64,000 nt of DNA from JAEXNA01 sp037189585 (GCA_037189585.1 JBBCJA010000004.1:1-64000); one strand, 5' to 3'. Counted from the stretch's first letter, positions 44,048-53,336 are shown. Notes: generated from the sequence alone by a model not told the origin. Numbers and translations are program-made.

Positions 44048-45549
44048 TTTTGAGGCAAGAACACCCGATTGAGACTCTTCTTCGCTCCGGCGCCGAGCAA
44101 CCAGCAGAGCCCTCCGGTCATCAGAGCCAGTCCACAGAGCGCGGCGGGCAGGCTAAAGATCGCCGTGGAAACCATCGCCTGCGGGACAGCGGTGATTACG
44201 AAAGCTCCAAAAGACAGAATCAACTGACCCGAGATCTGGGAGCGGGATTGTCCCTGGCCGGCGATGCTCGCGCCGACGTACGCCCCGGCCAACGGAAGAG
44301 CGAAACAGAGCGCGACTCCCATCACGATCGCCGGATGGAAGAGGTCGCTCCCGTATCCGAACGCGACGGTGGCTAGCCCGGCCGCGCCAAGCAAAATCGA
44401 AGTCTCGATAAACATGGGACGTAGCGCGGCGCGCAGCCATCCGTTCAGGAACTGCTCGCTACCCATCGGAGTCGAACGAATCGTTTCCAGAGTCGAAGTC
44501 TCGATCTCCTCGGTCACGATCTGCGACATCTTACCGGCCGCTCGATAGCAGTTGAAGGAGACGGCCGCGATCAAAAGGACAACGAAAATTCCCGGGCTTT
44601 GGAGACAGACGACCCCGATAGCCGCCAGAACAAAGGAGGCAGCCGTCAGGCCGCGAGCGATAAGGTCGGCCGAATCCGTTCCTCGCATCGATTCCCTAGC
44701 CAGAATCGGGTTCTCTGAAAGACTCCTACTCTGGCTCCCCGAGCCGATACGAAGCACGCGGCGCACCTTGTTATCCATGCTGCGAAGCGACTCCGAGTTT
44801 TCCAAGGCGTAGATGGCCGCCCAGCGCGCGGTCACGATGATGTAGATGCTAGCCCACATCAGACTGGTACCGCTTAGTCCAAAGACCATTAGGGCTAGGG
44901 CTGGAACGCCCTGCACCACCAAGAGGGCCCCCAGAAGCGGAGTTTTAACTTTCCCCCCACAATAACCCGTCCATGCCGTGGCGAAAGCCCCTAGATACGA
45001 GAGGGTAGCCACGGTCAAAAGGTAACCCAAGACGACCCCCGGAGAGACCATTCGAGCCATCTCGGAGAAGAGGAAGCATCCTAAAACGAGAGATGGACCC
45101 ACGGTGATCACCCACCAGCGGAGAGCGAAAAGTGCCGAGCGATCGAGAATCGCCGAACCCGGCATCCCCGCGCACACCATCTCCTCGACCACGCGCTGCC
45201 TGGTCCACGCATGAATCAGGTTGGTGCAGCGATAGGTCAAGAAGAGAGGCACCAACAGCACGATACCAAGAACGGTGCCCACCGCGATCAACGTCGCGAC
45301 AAAAGCAAGTCCGACCAGAATACGTGAACTCAGCTCTCCCGCGATGAGAGCGGGAAAGTGAGTGGAGAGGAGGGTGGCGCCCTTAACATTCACCCAGCTC
45401 AACAACGTGCCGAGTAATAGGGCCGCTGAGGCTTTCCAGGCCGGAGGCCAGGTTCTGTCGATCAAGTAGTCGATAGCGTTCATAGTCGGTTTAACTTCCA
45501 CACTCGTCGCTGGATTCTTTCTCATATTCCCCATTCTCATATTTCCCAT
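44044..45549 (-). CDS. Multi-pass membrane protein (ABC-2 permease-like)
   Basis: A 501-aa protein with about 12 transmembrane helices and a cytoplasmic loop around residues 250-285 with Arg/Ser clusters. It resembles ABC-2 type permeases in general hydrophobicity, but I see no strong family motif and no ATP-binding gene is next to it. The N-terminus has a tandem duplication (MGNMR twice, 15-bp direct repeat at 45519-45533 and 45534-45548), so the true start might be the first, second or a later Met. Confidence 0.55.
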   Translation of the reverse strand: MGNMRMGNMRKNPATSVEVKPTMNAIDYLIDRTWPPAWKASAALLLGTLLSWVNVKGATLLSTHFPALIAGELSSRILVGLAFVATLIAVGTVLGIVLLVPLFLTYRCTNLIHAWTRQRVVEEMVCAGMPGSAILDRSALFALRWWVITVGPSLVLGCFLFSEMARMVSPGVVLGYLLTVATLSYLGAFATAWTGYCGGKVKTPLLGALLVVQGVPALALMVFGLSGTSLMWASIYIIVTARWAAIYALENSESLRSMDNKVRRVLRIGSGSQSRSLSENPILARESMRGTDSADLIARGLTAASFVLAAIGVVCLQSPGIFVVLLIAAVSFNCYRAAGKMSQIVTEEIETSTLETIRSTPMGSEQFLNGWLRAALRPMFIETSILLGAAGLATVAFGYGSDLFHPAIVMGVALCFALPLAGAYVGASIAGQGQSRSQISGQLILSFGAFVITAVPQAMVSTAIFSLPAALCGLALMTGGLCWLLGAGAKKSLNRVFLPQK

Positions 45550-45551
45550 TC

Positions 45552-45986
45552 TTGAAATGCAACGAGGAACTTGAGCCGATCTTCGTAAAACTTCTCCGGG
45601 TGCAACGCCGTCCCAAACCGCCCGCCGAGGAAAAACCGCCCAACGTGGTCTTCGTGACGATGGTTTCGCTCTTCGGCTATCCCGGCGCGGGCCATCTCAT
45701 GCTGGGCGAGCGCCGCTGGGGCGCCTTCTATGCCGCGGTCTTCACACTCGGGACTCTAGCTACCGTTTCCGAAGTTTGGTACCTCTTCCCGGAACTCTGG
45801 AAAATGTACCAGGGCCACGCCACCACTATCAGCCGCTTACCCAACTTTCCGCGCCTCGCTCTCTGGATCATCATCACTGGAGTAGGTTGGATAGCTAGCG
45901 GCTGGCATTCGGCGGTCCTGGCTCAAAAAGCCGTCCAGAATCTCGCTCCCGGCGAGTTGCCGCCGAAGGTCGAGGCGGAGTCCTAA
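45552..45986 (+). CDS. Small membrane protein, glycine-rich loop
   Basis: A 144-aa protein with a basic Pro-rich N-terminal segment and two or three hydrophobic helices (around 33-75 and 96-115). The segment GYPGAGHLMLGERRWGAFYA resembles small TM2-like membrane proteins. The start is uncertain: TTG at 45552 or GTG at 45600. Divergent from the permease-like gene, convergent with the ALDH gene. Function unknown. Confidence 0.5.
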   Translation: MKCNEELEPIFVKLLRVQRRPKPPAEEKPPNVVFVTMVSLFGYPGAGHLMLGERRWGAFYAAVFTLGTLATVSEVWYLFPELWKMYQGHATTISRLPNFPRLALWIIITGVGWIASGWHSAVLAQKAVQNLAPGELPPKVEAES

Positions 45987-46021
45987 CCAAGGAGCAAGCC
46001 GGGAAGCCGGTTCTCTGACCA

Positions 46022-46061
46022 TAAAAGGACGAGGCTCCCGTCGGAGAGCCCCGCCTCTTTA
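46022..46061. terminator. Bidirectional terminator between the membrane protein and ALDH genes
   Basis: An imperfect stem with core GGCTC/GAGCC and flanking A and T runs (AAAAGG... and ...CCTCTTTA) lies between convergent genes ending at 45986 and 46072. It can serve both strands. Confidence 0.5.
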
Positions 46062-46071
46062 TACGTTGACT

Positions 46072-47592
46072 CTAATAGATGTTGGTTTCCCGCTTGGTCC
46101 CGGTGTAATCGATGTAGACAGTCTTGAGCTCGGTGAAGAACTCCACCCCGTCGGTCGACATCTCGCGGGAGCCCACACCGGTGGCTTTGACACCGCCGAA
46201 AGGCAGTTGCGCCTCTCCACCCATGGTGGGAGAGTTGACGTGGGTGATGCCTGTCTCGATCTGTTCCAAGAAGCGGAAAATAAGGTCGGAATTCTTGCTA
46301 TAGATAGACGAGGAGAGCCCGTACTGGCAGTTGTTGGCCGCCTCGATCGCCTCCTCGAACGTCCTGACACGGGTGATGGCCAGAACCGGCCCAAACAGCT
46401 CCTCCTGGGCCAGGAAGCTGTCGGGCTCGACATGGTCGAAAACTGTCGGTGGATAGAAAAAGCCTTTTTCCAAAACTCCCCCCGTGGCTCGCTCACCACC
46501 AAGAATCAGCTTGCCGCACTTGGGGTCCTTCTTGGCCTGGTCCACGCCTTCACTGACCGAACGCATCTGTTCTTCATCGACGATCGGTCCCATATCGGTA
46601 TCCGCGGACATACCGTCACCCAGACGAATGGCCTTGGCCCGAGCCAACAGCTTCTCCACGAACTGATCGGCGATCCCTTCTTGAATGATAGCGCGCGAAG
46701 TCGCGGTACAGCGCTGGCCGGTACTTCCGAACGCTCCTTGCACGGTGGCGTCGACAGCGAGATCCACGTCTGCGTCGTCGAGCACCACGATGGGGTTCTT
46801 GCCACCCATCTCACAGGTCACCTTGACGCCGCGCTTGGCCCCGTCGATATAAAGACGCTGCCCAATGTTGTTGCTGCCGGTGAAGGAGAGCGCGCGAACC
46901 TTAGGATGATTGACGATACAGTCGCCCACGGCGCTTCCACGCCCGATGGTTAGCTGCACGACGCCCTTCGGTAACCCGGCCTCCTCCAACATCTCCAGCA
47001 ACAGACATGCCGTCTTGGTAGTGTTGGAAGCGGGCTTAAAGACTACCGCGTTTCCGGCCACCAGCGCGGGGACGATCTTCCACACCGGAATGGCGACGGG
47101 AAAGTTCCAAGGAGTGATGATACCGACCACGCCCAGTGGCTGCCGGATGGTGTAGGCGAAGGTGGCTGGCATTTCCGAGGGGATGGTCTTCCCCGCGATA
47201 CGTCGCCCCTCGCCCGCCGTGAATTCGATGATATTGATGGCCTTCTGGACTTCGCCCAGAGCCTCGCCGTACTTCTTTCCTTCTTCCTGGGTGAGCGCTT
47301 TGGCCAACTCTTCCTTGCGGCGCTCCATCACGCGTTGGAACTTCCACAGGACGTTGGCACGGCTGGGCGCGGGAGTGTCGCGCCAAGCGGGAAAGGCCTT
47401 GATAGCCCCCTCGATGGCCTGCTCGCACTGCTCGCGAGTCAACTGATAGGTCCGTCCGACCTCCTCGCCCGTGGCGGGATTGACGTTGACTTCGGATCTG
47501 GCTCCCTCGATGGAGACGAAAGCCCCGTCGATGTAGGACATGAATTCATTTTCGGCGCGGGTGCTTTGGGTTTTGGGTGGTGTTTCCAACAT
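46072..47592 (-). CDS. Aldehyde dehydrogenase, NAD(P)-dependent
   Basis: A 506-aa ALDH superfamily enzyme. PWNFP and the Rossmann GS motif are present, catalytic Glu is in VTCEMGGKNP, catalytic Cys in STGQRCTATSR, and GPVLAITRV and the C-terminal PFGGVKATGVGSREMS are typical. It resembles ALDHs acting on semialdehydes such as alpha-ketoglutaric semialdehyde, but the substrate cannot be fixed. Single gene, ended by a hairpin at 46022-46061. Confidence 0.92.
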   Translation of the reverse strand: MLETPPKTQSTRAENEFMSYIDGAFVSIEGARSEVNVNPATGEEVGRTYQLTREQCEQAIEGAIKAFPAWRDTPAPSRANVLWKFQRVMERRKEELAKALTQEEGKKYGEALGEVQKAINIIEFTAGEGRRIAGKTIPSEMPATFAYTIRQPLGVVGIITPWNFPVAIPVWKIVPALVAGNAVVFKPASNTTKTACLLLEMLEEAGLPKGVVQLTIGRGSAVGDCIVNHPKVRALSFTGSNNIGQRLYIDGAKRGVKVTCEMGGKNPIVVLDDADVDLAVDATVQGAFGSTGQRCTATSRAIIQEGIADQFVEKLLARAKAIRLGDGMSADTDMGPIVDEEQMRSVSEGVDQAKKDPKCGKLILGGERATGGVLEKGFFYPPTVFDHVEPDSFLAQEELFGPVLAITRVRTFEEAIEAANNCQYGLSSSIYSKNSDLIFRFLEQIETGITHVNSPTMGGEAQLPFGGVKATGVGSREMSTDGVEFFTELKTVYIDYTGTKRETNIY

Positions 47593-47746
47593 TGTCTTCC
47601 CCTGGAGCTAAAATTTTGATAAAAACCGCGAGAGGTCTGGCGGCCGGGTTTGGTTCTCCTCCCCTCCGAAGGTGTCCTTTGACGGCAGCGGTGCCGAAAG
47701 AGAAAGTGAAACTAAAGTCTGTGAGGCGGATTATGCCGAGGAGTTT

Positions 47747-48964
47747 ATGCTAGCCAAGCTGTTTCGCCTTTTGAAGCGCCTCTTCTTCGCACTGGTATTT
47801 TTCGCCGTCGGAGTTGGCATCTGCGCCATCGTGTTCGCACCGGAAGCCACCATCGAGACGGTCAAGGTGGTCACCACTCCAAAGAAGGTCGCGTTCGGGC
47901 AAAAGAGCTATCTCTATATCCTACTCTGCGGGCTAGACTACAGCTACGACTCCAAGGCCCAACGCCATACCAAGGACGCACGAACCGACACCATCATGGT
48001 GGTCAGGGTCGAACCGCGAGCCAAAGACATGTCGCTACTGAGCGTGCCGCGAGATCTTCTGGTCCCGATCGCCGGAACCGACGGCGCCTACGACAAGATC
48101 AATTCGGCCTATTCGGTGGGCGGGATCGGTGCCACCAAACGAACCATCGAGAACTTTCTAAAGATCAAGATCGATCATACCATCACGGTCAAAAGCGATG
48201 TGATCGCCGACCTGGTCGACGGCCTGGGCGGTGTTCCGATCAATGTGGAGAAGCAGATGGACTACGACGACAACTGGGCCAACCTGCACATCCACCTTAG
48301 CCCCGGCGAACAGGTCCTCACCGGCACGCAAACCGTGGGATACCTTCGTTTTCGCAACGATGAGGAGGGCGACTTCGGAAGAATCCGCCGGCAACAGCAG
48401 TTCCTAACCGCCTTGATCCGAGAGCTCAAGAACGTTAAGCATATCCCCAAGTACAAGAGCTTAGCCGAAGCTGTCTCCCAAAAGATGTCAACAGATCTCT
48501 CGGTCGAGCAGATGTTCGCGCTGGCTAATCTCTATCGAAACTTTCCTCTGCAGAATATCAGTAAGGGGCGGGTGGAGGTCGCCGACTACTTTGAAAACGG
48601 TATCTCCTACCTGATTCCCATCGAGGGAGAGCCCTCTAACACTATACGCGAACTCTTCCCCCCCCTGCCCGACGCGCGCCTGGGGGACATTCCCGTCATC
48701 ATCGAGGACTATCGAACCGGGGAACGTCGCAAACTCACGGTGGGAAATAGGTTCATACGCGCCGGATTCGGCCAGGTTTCCATTCTGTCGCCAGGACGTC
48801 AGGGCAAAACCATAGATCAGACCAGCCTACTGATCACGGGACAAAGCGAAGCGGCCGAGAAAGTCCTTCCGAAACTCTTTCCTAGACTCTTGATCTTCAA
48901 GAAAAAGTCAACCGGAGAGCCCACTGTCACCTTACGTCTGCGAGCCGACGAGGATCTGCGCTAG
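47747..48964 (+). CDS. LytR-CpsA-Psr (LCP) family protein
   Basis: A 405-aa protein. An N-terminal transmembrane helix (about residues 8-30) anchors it. The LCP domain (about 60-240) holds ILLCGLD, ARTDTIMVV, LLSVPRDLLV, YDKINSAYSVGG and a conserved Arg-rich ending (GDFGRIRRQQQ). LCP enzymes attach glycopolymers to the cell wall or use polyprenyl pyrophosphate substrates. The start at 47747 is preceded by GAGGAG; longer ORF forms have no support. A second domain of unknown type follows from about 310. Confidence 0.88.
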   Translation: MLAKLFRLLKRLFFALVFFAVGVGICAIVFAPEATIETVKVVTTPKKVAFGQKSYLYILLCGLDYSYDSKAQRHTKDARTDTIMVVRVEPRAKDMSLLSVPRDLLVPIAGTDGAYDKINSAYSVGGIGATKRTIENFLKIKIDHTITVKSDVIADLVDGLGGVPINVEKQMDYDDNWANLHIHLSPGEQVLTGTQTVGYLRFRNDEEGDFGRIRRQQQFLTALIRELKNVKHIPKYKSLAEAVSQKMSTDLSVEQMFALANLYRNFPLQNISKGRVEVADYFENGISYLIPIEGEPSNTIRELFPPLPDARLGDIPVIIEDYRTGERRKLTVGNRFIRAGFGQVSILSPGRQGKTIDQTSLLITGQSEAAEKVLPKLFPRLLIFKKKSTGEPTVTLRLRADEDLR

Positions 48965-48972
48965 CGAGGATA

Positions 48973-49425
48973 TCACTCCACCCGCACGAGAACGTGACGA
49001 TAGGGGCGCTGCTCGCCATCGAGGTAGGCGTATCCCTCGAAGTGGCCCTTGACGGTCTCTCGCAGTTCAAACTGTGCGATGCCGTATTGATGCCAATCCG
49101 AATGAAAATTCCAACGACCGTCCTCGTATTTATGGCCGAAGGTTCGGAAATCGCTCTGCGGAAAAGTGCACGGAGCCACGTCTTTGGCTCGCACCGCGAA
49201 GTCCGAACCGTTTTCGATGAAGGAGAAGGTGGCCAGATAGACCGGCTTGTCGTCCACGATCACATATTGCTGCCAAGTCCCCACGGGACTTTCCGAGCCG
49301 GCGGACGTGGGCGACAAGTAACTCGACCCTATCTGGTAGGTACCGACGGAGACGAGAAGGAACAACAACGATAAGATGAGTGGACGCAGTCTTTGGCTCA
49401 TAACACGAGTATAGAGTCTTTTCAT
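48973..49425 (-). CDS. Membrane-anchored or secreted hypothetical protein
   Basis: A 150-aa protein with an N-terminal hydrophobic segment (LILSLLFLLVSVGTYQIG) that is an anchor or signal peptide. A beta-rich domain of about 110 residues follows, with WQQYVIVDDK and a single Cys in APCTFPQ. I recognise no family. The start could be 49425 or 49401. It lies eight bases after the convergent LCP stop. Confidence 0.6.
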   Translation of the reverse strand: MKRLYTRVMSQRLRPLILSLLFLLVSVGTYQIGSSYLSPTSAGSESPVGTWQQYVIVDDKPVYLATFSFIENGSDFAVRAKDVAPCTFPQSDFRTFGHKYEDGRWNFHSDWHQYGIAQFELRETVKGHFEGYAYLDGEQRPYRHVLVRVE

Positions 49426-49491
49426 ACTAGACTCAACTCGAAAACCGAGCGAAAGTTGTGGAATTCTTGACTCTAGGCCGTTCTCGAAAGT

Positions 49492-50838
49492 CTAGCGCTC
49501 CATGATCTGGGAGGCAAGTTCGGCCAAGGGCGATCGCTCACCCTTGGTCAAGGTCACGTGGGCCGCCATCTTCTGGCCGCGAAATCGCTCCACCACGTGA
49601 GTCAGCCCGTTGGAGGTCGAATCGAGGTAAGGAGAGTCGATCTGGTAAGGATCGCCGGTCAGGATCAGCTTCGTTCCGTGGCCTGCTCGGGTGATAATGG
49701 TCTTCACCTCGTGAGGGGTCAGATTTTGCGACTCATCCACGATGATGAACTGATGCGGTAAGCTACGTCCGCGGATGTAGGTCAAAGCCTTGATATCCAA
49801 AACGTTGCTGTCGATCAGATAGTCTAACTTGGAGGTCCCTCTGTTCTTGCGGTCTCCCTCATTGAGTAGGAACTCCAGATTATCAAAAACAGGCTGCATC
49901 CAGGGAGTCAGCTTTTCTTGCTCGGTCCCCGGCAGATAACCGATGTCTCGCCCCATCGGGACCACAGGACGATAGATGGAAAGTCGCCGGTAGAGCTTAT
50001 CGTTGACGACCTTCTGCAAACCGGCCGCGATGGCGAGGATGGTCTTGCCGGTGCCGGCTTTGCCCGCCAGGGTCACCAATGGAATGTTGTCGTCGAGTAG
50101 AAGCTCGACGGCGTACCGTTGCTCTCGATTCAAAGGTCGGATACCCCAGATGTCGTGTCGAGGGTCCCTCAAGAGCTCAAGGTTATCCCCGTCATAGCGG
50201 GTCAACGCCGTGATGGAGGGCGAGTCGGCGCTGACCAGCATCAAGAACTGGTTGGGATAAAAGGTCTGCTCCTTCGAAAGCGATCCGTTAACGCTGACCA
50301 CCTTCTCTTTGTACATTTGGTCGATCATATCCTGAGGCACCACGACCTCGGCATGGCCCGTGTACATCTCCTCCGGCTCCACCAGTTGATCGGCCCGGTA
50401 GTCCTCGGCTAAAAGACCGAGAGCCTCCGCTTTGACCCGCATGTTGATATCTTTGGTGACCAGAACGACCTTGTGGTCGGAGGTGGACTTTTTGATCCCC
50501 AGAGCGGTGGCCAGAATACAGTTGTCAGGACTGTTCTCGAAGCCTTTGGGCAATAGACCTTTGGTGTCGCGGCCCAACTCCGTCTCCACCTTGAGATGAC
50601 CGCCGTTATCGAGCTCTACTCCCTCGAAAATCGCCCCCCGTGCTCGCAGATCATCAAACAGACCTATCACATGGCGGGCATTACGATTGATCTCCATCGA
50701 ACCACGTTTGAAGTTGTCCAGTTCGTCGAGAACTACCACAGGGATAACCACCTGGTGCTCTCCGAACGAGAAGATGGCCTCGGGCCGGTGCAAGAGCACG
50801 CTGGTATCGAGAAGATAGGTCTTCGACTCTCCGGTCAT
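49492..50838 (-). CDS. PhoH-like ATPase with N-terminal PIN domain
   Basis: A 448-aa protein. The PIN-like ribonuclease domain (about residues 5-150) has acidic residues in YLLDTSVLL and VVLDELD. The PhoH domain (about 245-445) has Walker A AGKAGTGKT and Walker B FIIVDESQNL. The pair forms toxin-like RNA-processing ATPases (PIN-PhoH, YlaK type). Start at 50838 because GAGGTG precedes the ATG and the extension to 50910 would run into fbp. It follows fbp by seven bases, likely one transcript. Confidence 0.9.
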   Translation of the reverse strand: MTGESKTYLLDTSVLLHRPEAIFSFGEHQVVIPVVVLDELDNFKRGSMEINRNARHVIGLFDDLRARGAIFEGVELDNGGHLKVETELGRDTKGLLPKGFENSPDNCILATALGIKKSTSDHKVVLVTKDINMRVKAEALGLLAEDYRADQLVEPEEMYTGHAEVVVPQDMIDQMYKEKVVSVNGSLSKEQTFYPNQFLMLVSADSPSITALTRYDGDNLELLRDPRHDIWGIRPLNREQRYAVELLLDDNIPLVTLAGKAGTGKTILAIAAGLQKVVNDKLYRRLSIYRPVVPMGRDIGYLPGTEQEKLTPWMQPVFDNLEFLLNEGDRKNRGTSKLDYLIDSNVLDIKALTYIRGRSLPHQFIIVDESQNLTPHEVKTIITRAGHGTKLILTGDPYQIDSPYLDSTSNGLTHVVERFRGQKMAAHVTLTKGERSPLAELASQIMER

Positions 50839-50845
50839 GGACACC

Positions 50846-51868
50846 TCAGGCGTTGTATTTCTGGTAGAACTCAAGATACTTTTCGACCTCCCACTTGCTG
50901 CCGATGACAAGGGGAACTCGCTCGTGCAGGCTTCGCGGGGTTCGCTCCATCACTCGACCGGTTCCGGTGGTGGCCAGCCCTCCCGCCTGTTCGGCAATGA
51001 AAGCTAGCGGCGCGGCCTCATAAAGAAGGCGCAACTTAGGTCGGGGATCATCCGGATTCTTCCAGTCCATCGGGTACAAAAAGACTCCGCCCGCCAACAA
51101 ATTGCGATGAAAGTCCGCCACCAGCGATCCGATGTAGCGTAAGGAGTAGTTCCCTTTCTCCGGCACATCCTTACTCTTGAGAAAGTCGATATATTTTCGG
51201 GTCCCATCGTCCCAATAACAGTAGTTGCCCTCGTTGGCCGAGTAAATTTTGCCCTTCTCTGGACAACGGATATTCTCGTGAGAAAGCAAGAACTCACCGA
51301 CGGAGGGGTCCAGAGTAAAGCCGTGGACCCCCTGCCCCGTGGTGTAAACGAGCATGGTGGAAGAACCAAAGATGCAGTAGCCGGCGGCCACCTGCTTGAT
51401 GCCGGGCTGCAAGGCGTCCTCTAACGTTCCGTCTCCCCCCTTTGGGGTGACCCGTCGAAAGAGGGCGAAGATAGTACCGATAGAGACGTTTTTATCGATA
51501 TTGGAGGAGCCGTCGAGCGGGTCAAAGACCAGCACATAGTCCCCCTTTTCGAAGCGAGCCGGAATCTTGATCAGGTTCTCGCACTCCTCACTGGCCATAC
51601 AACAAAGATGCCCGCCGTGGTCCATGGCTTTGAAAATGCGATCGTCGGCGAAACGATCCAGTTTCATCACCGTCTCGCCGTGCACGTTGCTGTCATCGGT
51701 CTCGCCCAGGATATTGACCAATCCGGCTTTACTGACTTCGCGCGAGATAATTTTGAAGGCGAGAGTGAGGTCGTGGAGGAGATTTGAGAAAGTCCCAGTC
51801 GATTCAGGATGCTTGGCTTGTTCCTCAAGAATATGACGGGTCAGGGTCACTAGCTTGCCGCTCGACAT
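50846..51868 (-). CDS. fbp: Fructose-1,6-bisphosphatase, class I
   Basis: A 340-aa enzyme of gluconeogenesis converting fructose-1,6-bisphosphate to fructose-6-phosphate. Mg-binding site VFDPLDGSSNID (about residues 115-127), ASEECENL and the C-terminal LRLLYEAAPLAFIAEQAGG and RSLHERVPLVIGS are intact. GGAGGATCC precedes the ATG at 51868. The 51869-52387 region upstream has a palindromic element but no obvious promoter. Confidence 0.96.
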   Translation of the reverse strand: MSSGKLVTLTRHILEEQAKHPESTGTFSNLLHDLTLAFKIISREVSKAGLVNILGETDDSNVHGETVMKLDRFADDRIFKAMDHGGHLCCMASEECENLIKIPARFEKGDYVLVFDPLDGSSNIDKNVSIGTIFALFRRVTPKGGDGTLEDALQPGIKQVAAGYCIFGSSTMLVYTTGQGVHGFTLDPSVGEFLLSHENIRCPEKGKIYSANEGNYCYWDDGTRKYIDFLKSKDVPEKGNYSLRYIGSLVADFHRNLLAGGVFLYPMDWKNPDDPRPKLRLLYEAAPLAFIAEQAGGLATTGTGRVMERTPRSLHERVPLVIGSKWEVEKYLEFYQKYNA

Positions 51869-51966
51869 GGATCCTCCAAAGCGATTCTCCGGGAGCTTGA
51901 ATAAAATCCCCCCGGGCGAAGACATTGCGCGTCAGGGATGTCGTTTCCCTTCCTCCCGAGCACCAA

Positions 51967-52252
51967 GGACCTGTCTATACCCACATCCCTAATATTTTGC
52001 ATAATCTTGGCGGCGAAAGCCGAAGGCGTTCCTCAAGCCTTCTCATAGAAGGCGTTACGAAGTCCGGACACCATCCGAAATCGCCGCGTCCCGCCTCAGT
52101 TACAGATTCTCGATATCCCGACCGCGTAACGTCTCGACTTGCAAGCGGGACCGAGGTGCGCCATCGGACGGTCCTTGCGCTTTCGGCGCCTCCCCACCAA
52201 TTATGGATGTGGGTATAGAAATAATCTGTACATATTATTCTTAGACAGGCCC
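51967..52252 (-). repeat. Dispersed palindromic element, copy C
   Basis: 286 bases. A perfect 15-bp inverted repeat (TCTATACCCACATCC at 51974-51988 with its complement at 52205-52219) and GG(A/G)CCTGTCT ends (51967 and 52252) bound it. The core ACCTCGGTCCCGCT lies on the minus strand at 52144-52157, and 52116-52157 matches copy B at 31847-31889 with one substitution and one indel. The right arm resembles the left end of copy A (GGCCTG...AATAA...TGTACAG). No reading frame. The rest of the non-coding interval 51869-52387 shows no further gene. Confidence 0.75.
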
Positions 52253-52333
52253 GAAGAACGACTACGAAACAGCAAGCTTGCCCACTAGTTCATTAGGACT
52301 AACAAGCCCGATATGAGAGGGGTCCTTTACCCC

Positions 52334-52353
52334 GTTGGTCAAATATGACCAAC
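52334..52353. promoter_or_regulatory. Perfect 8-bp palindromic operator candidate
   Basis: GTTGGTCA and TGACCAAC flank a four-base AATA spacer, 34 bases before the start codon at 52388. Symmetry and position suit a dimeric repressor site for that gene, but no regulator is identified. The downstream protein itself has an S24-type fold, so autoregulation by it is only a guess. Confidence 0.45.
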
Positions 52354-52387
52354 TCAGTAAGAATCGGAAAATTGAAAGGCCCGACAA

Positions 52388-52849
52388 GTGTCTAAGGATT
52401 ATAGCGCGCTTCAAAAAGAAATGGCCGGCGACCTCAATGCTGCGGCCACCTCTGTGTCTTTGCTGAACAAAGGAGGGACCAAAAAAGTCCGTCTCGCTCG
52501 TAGCGACCTCCAGCGACTGATTCCCGATGACTCGACACTAGAGATCGAGGCGGTCCAGTTCACCAAACTGGTCATGGGAGACGTGATCTGTGTGAGCACG
52601 GGAAGGGAAACCTCTGTTCGCCGCTTCGTCAAACTCAAGATGACCAAAGAGGACACTTTTCTCCTGACCGCTTACGATGGCTTCGGAAAAAAAGAGGCTC
52701 TGCCCAAAAGCGTTCTGATCGGACGCGTGGTCAACGTGACCGCCCGCGGCCAAACTTATCATCCGCTAAAAAAAGAGAACCCTCTCTCCGCATTCTGGGG
52801 CAAGCTGACAGAATACGGAACCCACAAGGCTTTTGGCATATTCGGCTAA
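52388..52849 (+). CDS. S24/S26-like fold protein, probably non-catalytic
   Basis: A 153-aa protein beginning at GTG with AAGG upstream. Residues about 45-120 follow the S24/S26 peptidase fold pattern: GDVICVSTGRETSVRRFVKL and VLIGRVVNV. The catalytic Ser motif (SMxP type) is not seen, so a structural or regulatory role is more likely. No DNA-binding helix-turn-helix is visible. Fold assignment rests on pattern only. Confidence 0.5.
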   Translation: MSKDYSALQKEMAGDLNAAATSVSLLNKGGTKKVRLARSDLQRLIPDDSTLEIEAVQFTKLVMGDVICVSTGRETSVRRFVKLKMTKEDTFLLTAYDGFGKKEALPKSVLIGRVVNVTARGQTYHPLKKENPLSAFWGKLTEYGTHKAFGIFG

Positions 52850-52857
52850 ACGGTCCG

Positions 52858-53298
52858 TTAGGAGCCTAACTCTCGTCCGCTTTTTTCTCTCTGCTCCAAC
52901 ACACGCCGCGCCTCGGCCATGGCTTGGCGCATGTCTTCCAACTTGCCCTCGGCGACCTCTCGCAGGCGGGAAAAGTCGGCGTTCTCATGGGCGGAAAACC
53001 CGCAGAAGCGGCACTGGGAAAACTCTCCCCACCCGGCTTGTCGTCCTTCGACCTTCTGAAGAGCGCTTCCGCAAACCAGGCAAAGATTACGGCGGTAAAA
53101 TGCCAGGAAGAGGTCTTCTTGAACCGGACCGGGCCGCTCCACCCCTAGACCTCGGGCCACTGTAGCCAGAGTCACGTCCCCGCTGGCCTCCACTTCTCGC
53201 AAACACCTCTTCAAGTGAGGGACGGTGACCTCGAAGGCGTCGGCGAGCTCTCGCAGACTCTTGTAGGGGTGCAATTTGCGTCGTAATTCCAACCGCAT
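52858..53298 (-). CDS. Small helix-turn-helix/zinc-binding protein
   Basis: A 146-aa protein. Residues about 10-60 include a possible winged helix-turn-helix (SLRELADAFEVTVPHLKRCLREVEASG). CLVCGSALQ and CRFCGF (about 73-105) form a zinc knuckle pair. A coiled-coil tail (about 108-140) is rich in Glu/Arg. Start at 53298 because longer forms overlap the divergent methyltransferase gene at 53337. No clear ribosome binding site. Possible DNA-binding regulator. Confidence 0.6.
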   Translation of the reverse strand: MRLELRRKLHPYKSLRELADAFEVTVPHLKRCLREVEASGDVTLATVARGLGVERPGPVQEDLFLAFYRRNLCLVCGSALQKVEGRQAGWGEFSQCRFCGFSAHENADFSRLREVAEGKLEDMRQAMAEARRVLEQREKSGRELGS

Positions 53299-53336
53299 AA
53301 GAGGAACTACGCGATCCCTCGGCGGAATCTTGCTCG

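Noticed and set aside
45552..45986. Signal peptide on the small membrane protein
   Set aside because: The N-terminal part is basic and Pro-rich without a cleavable hydrophobic core.
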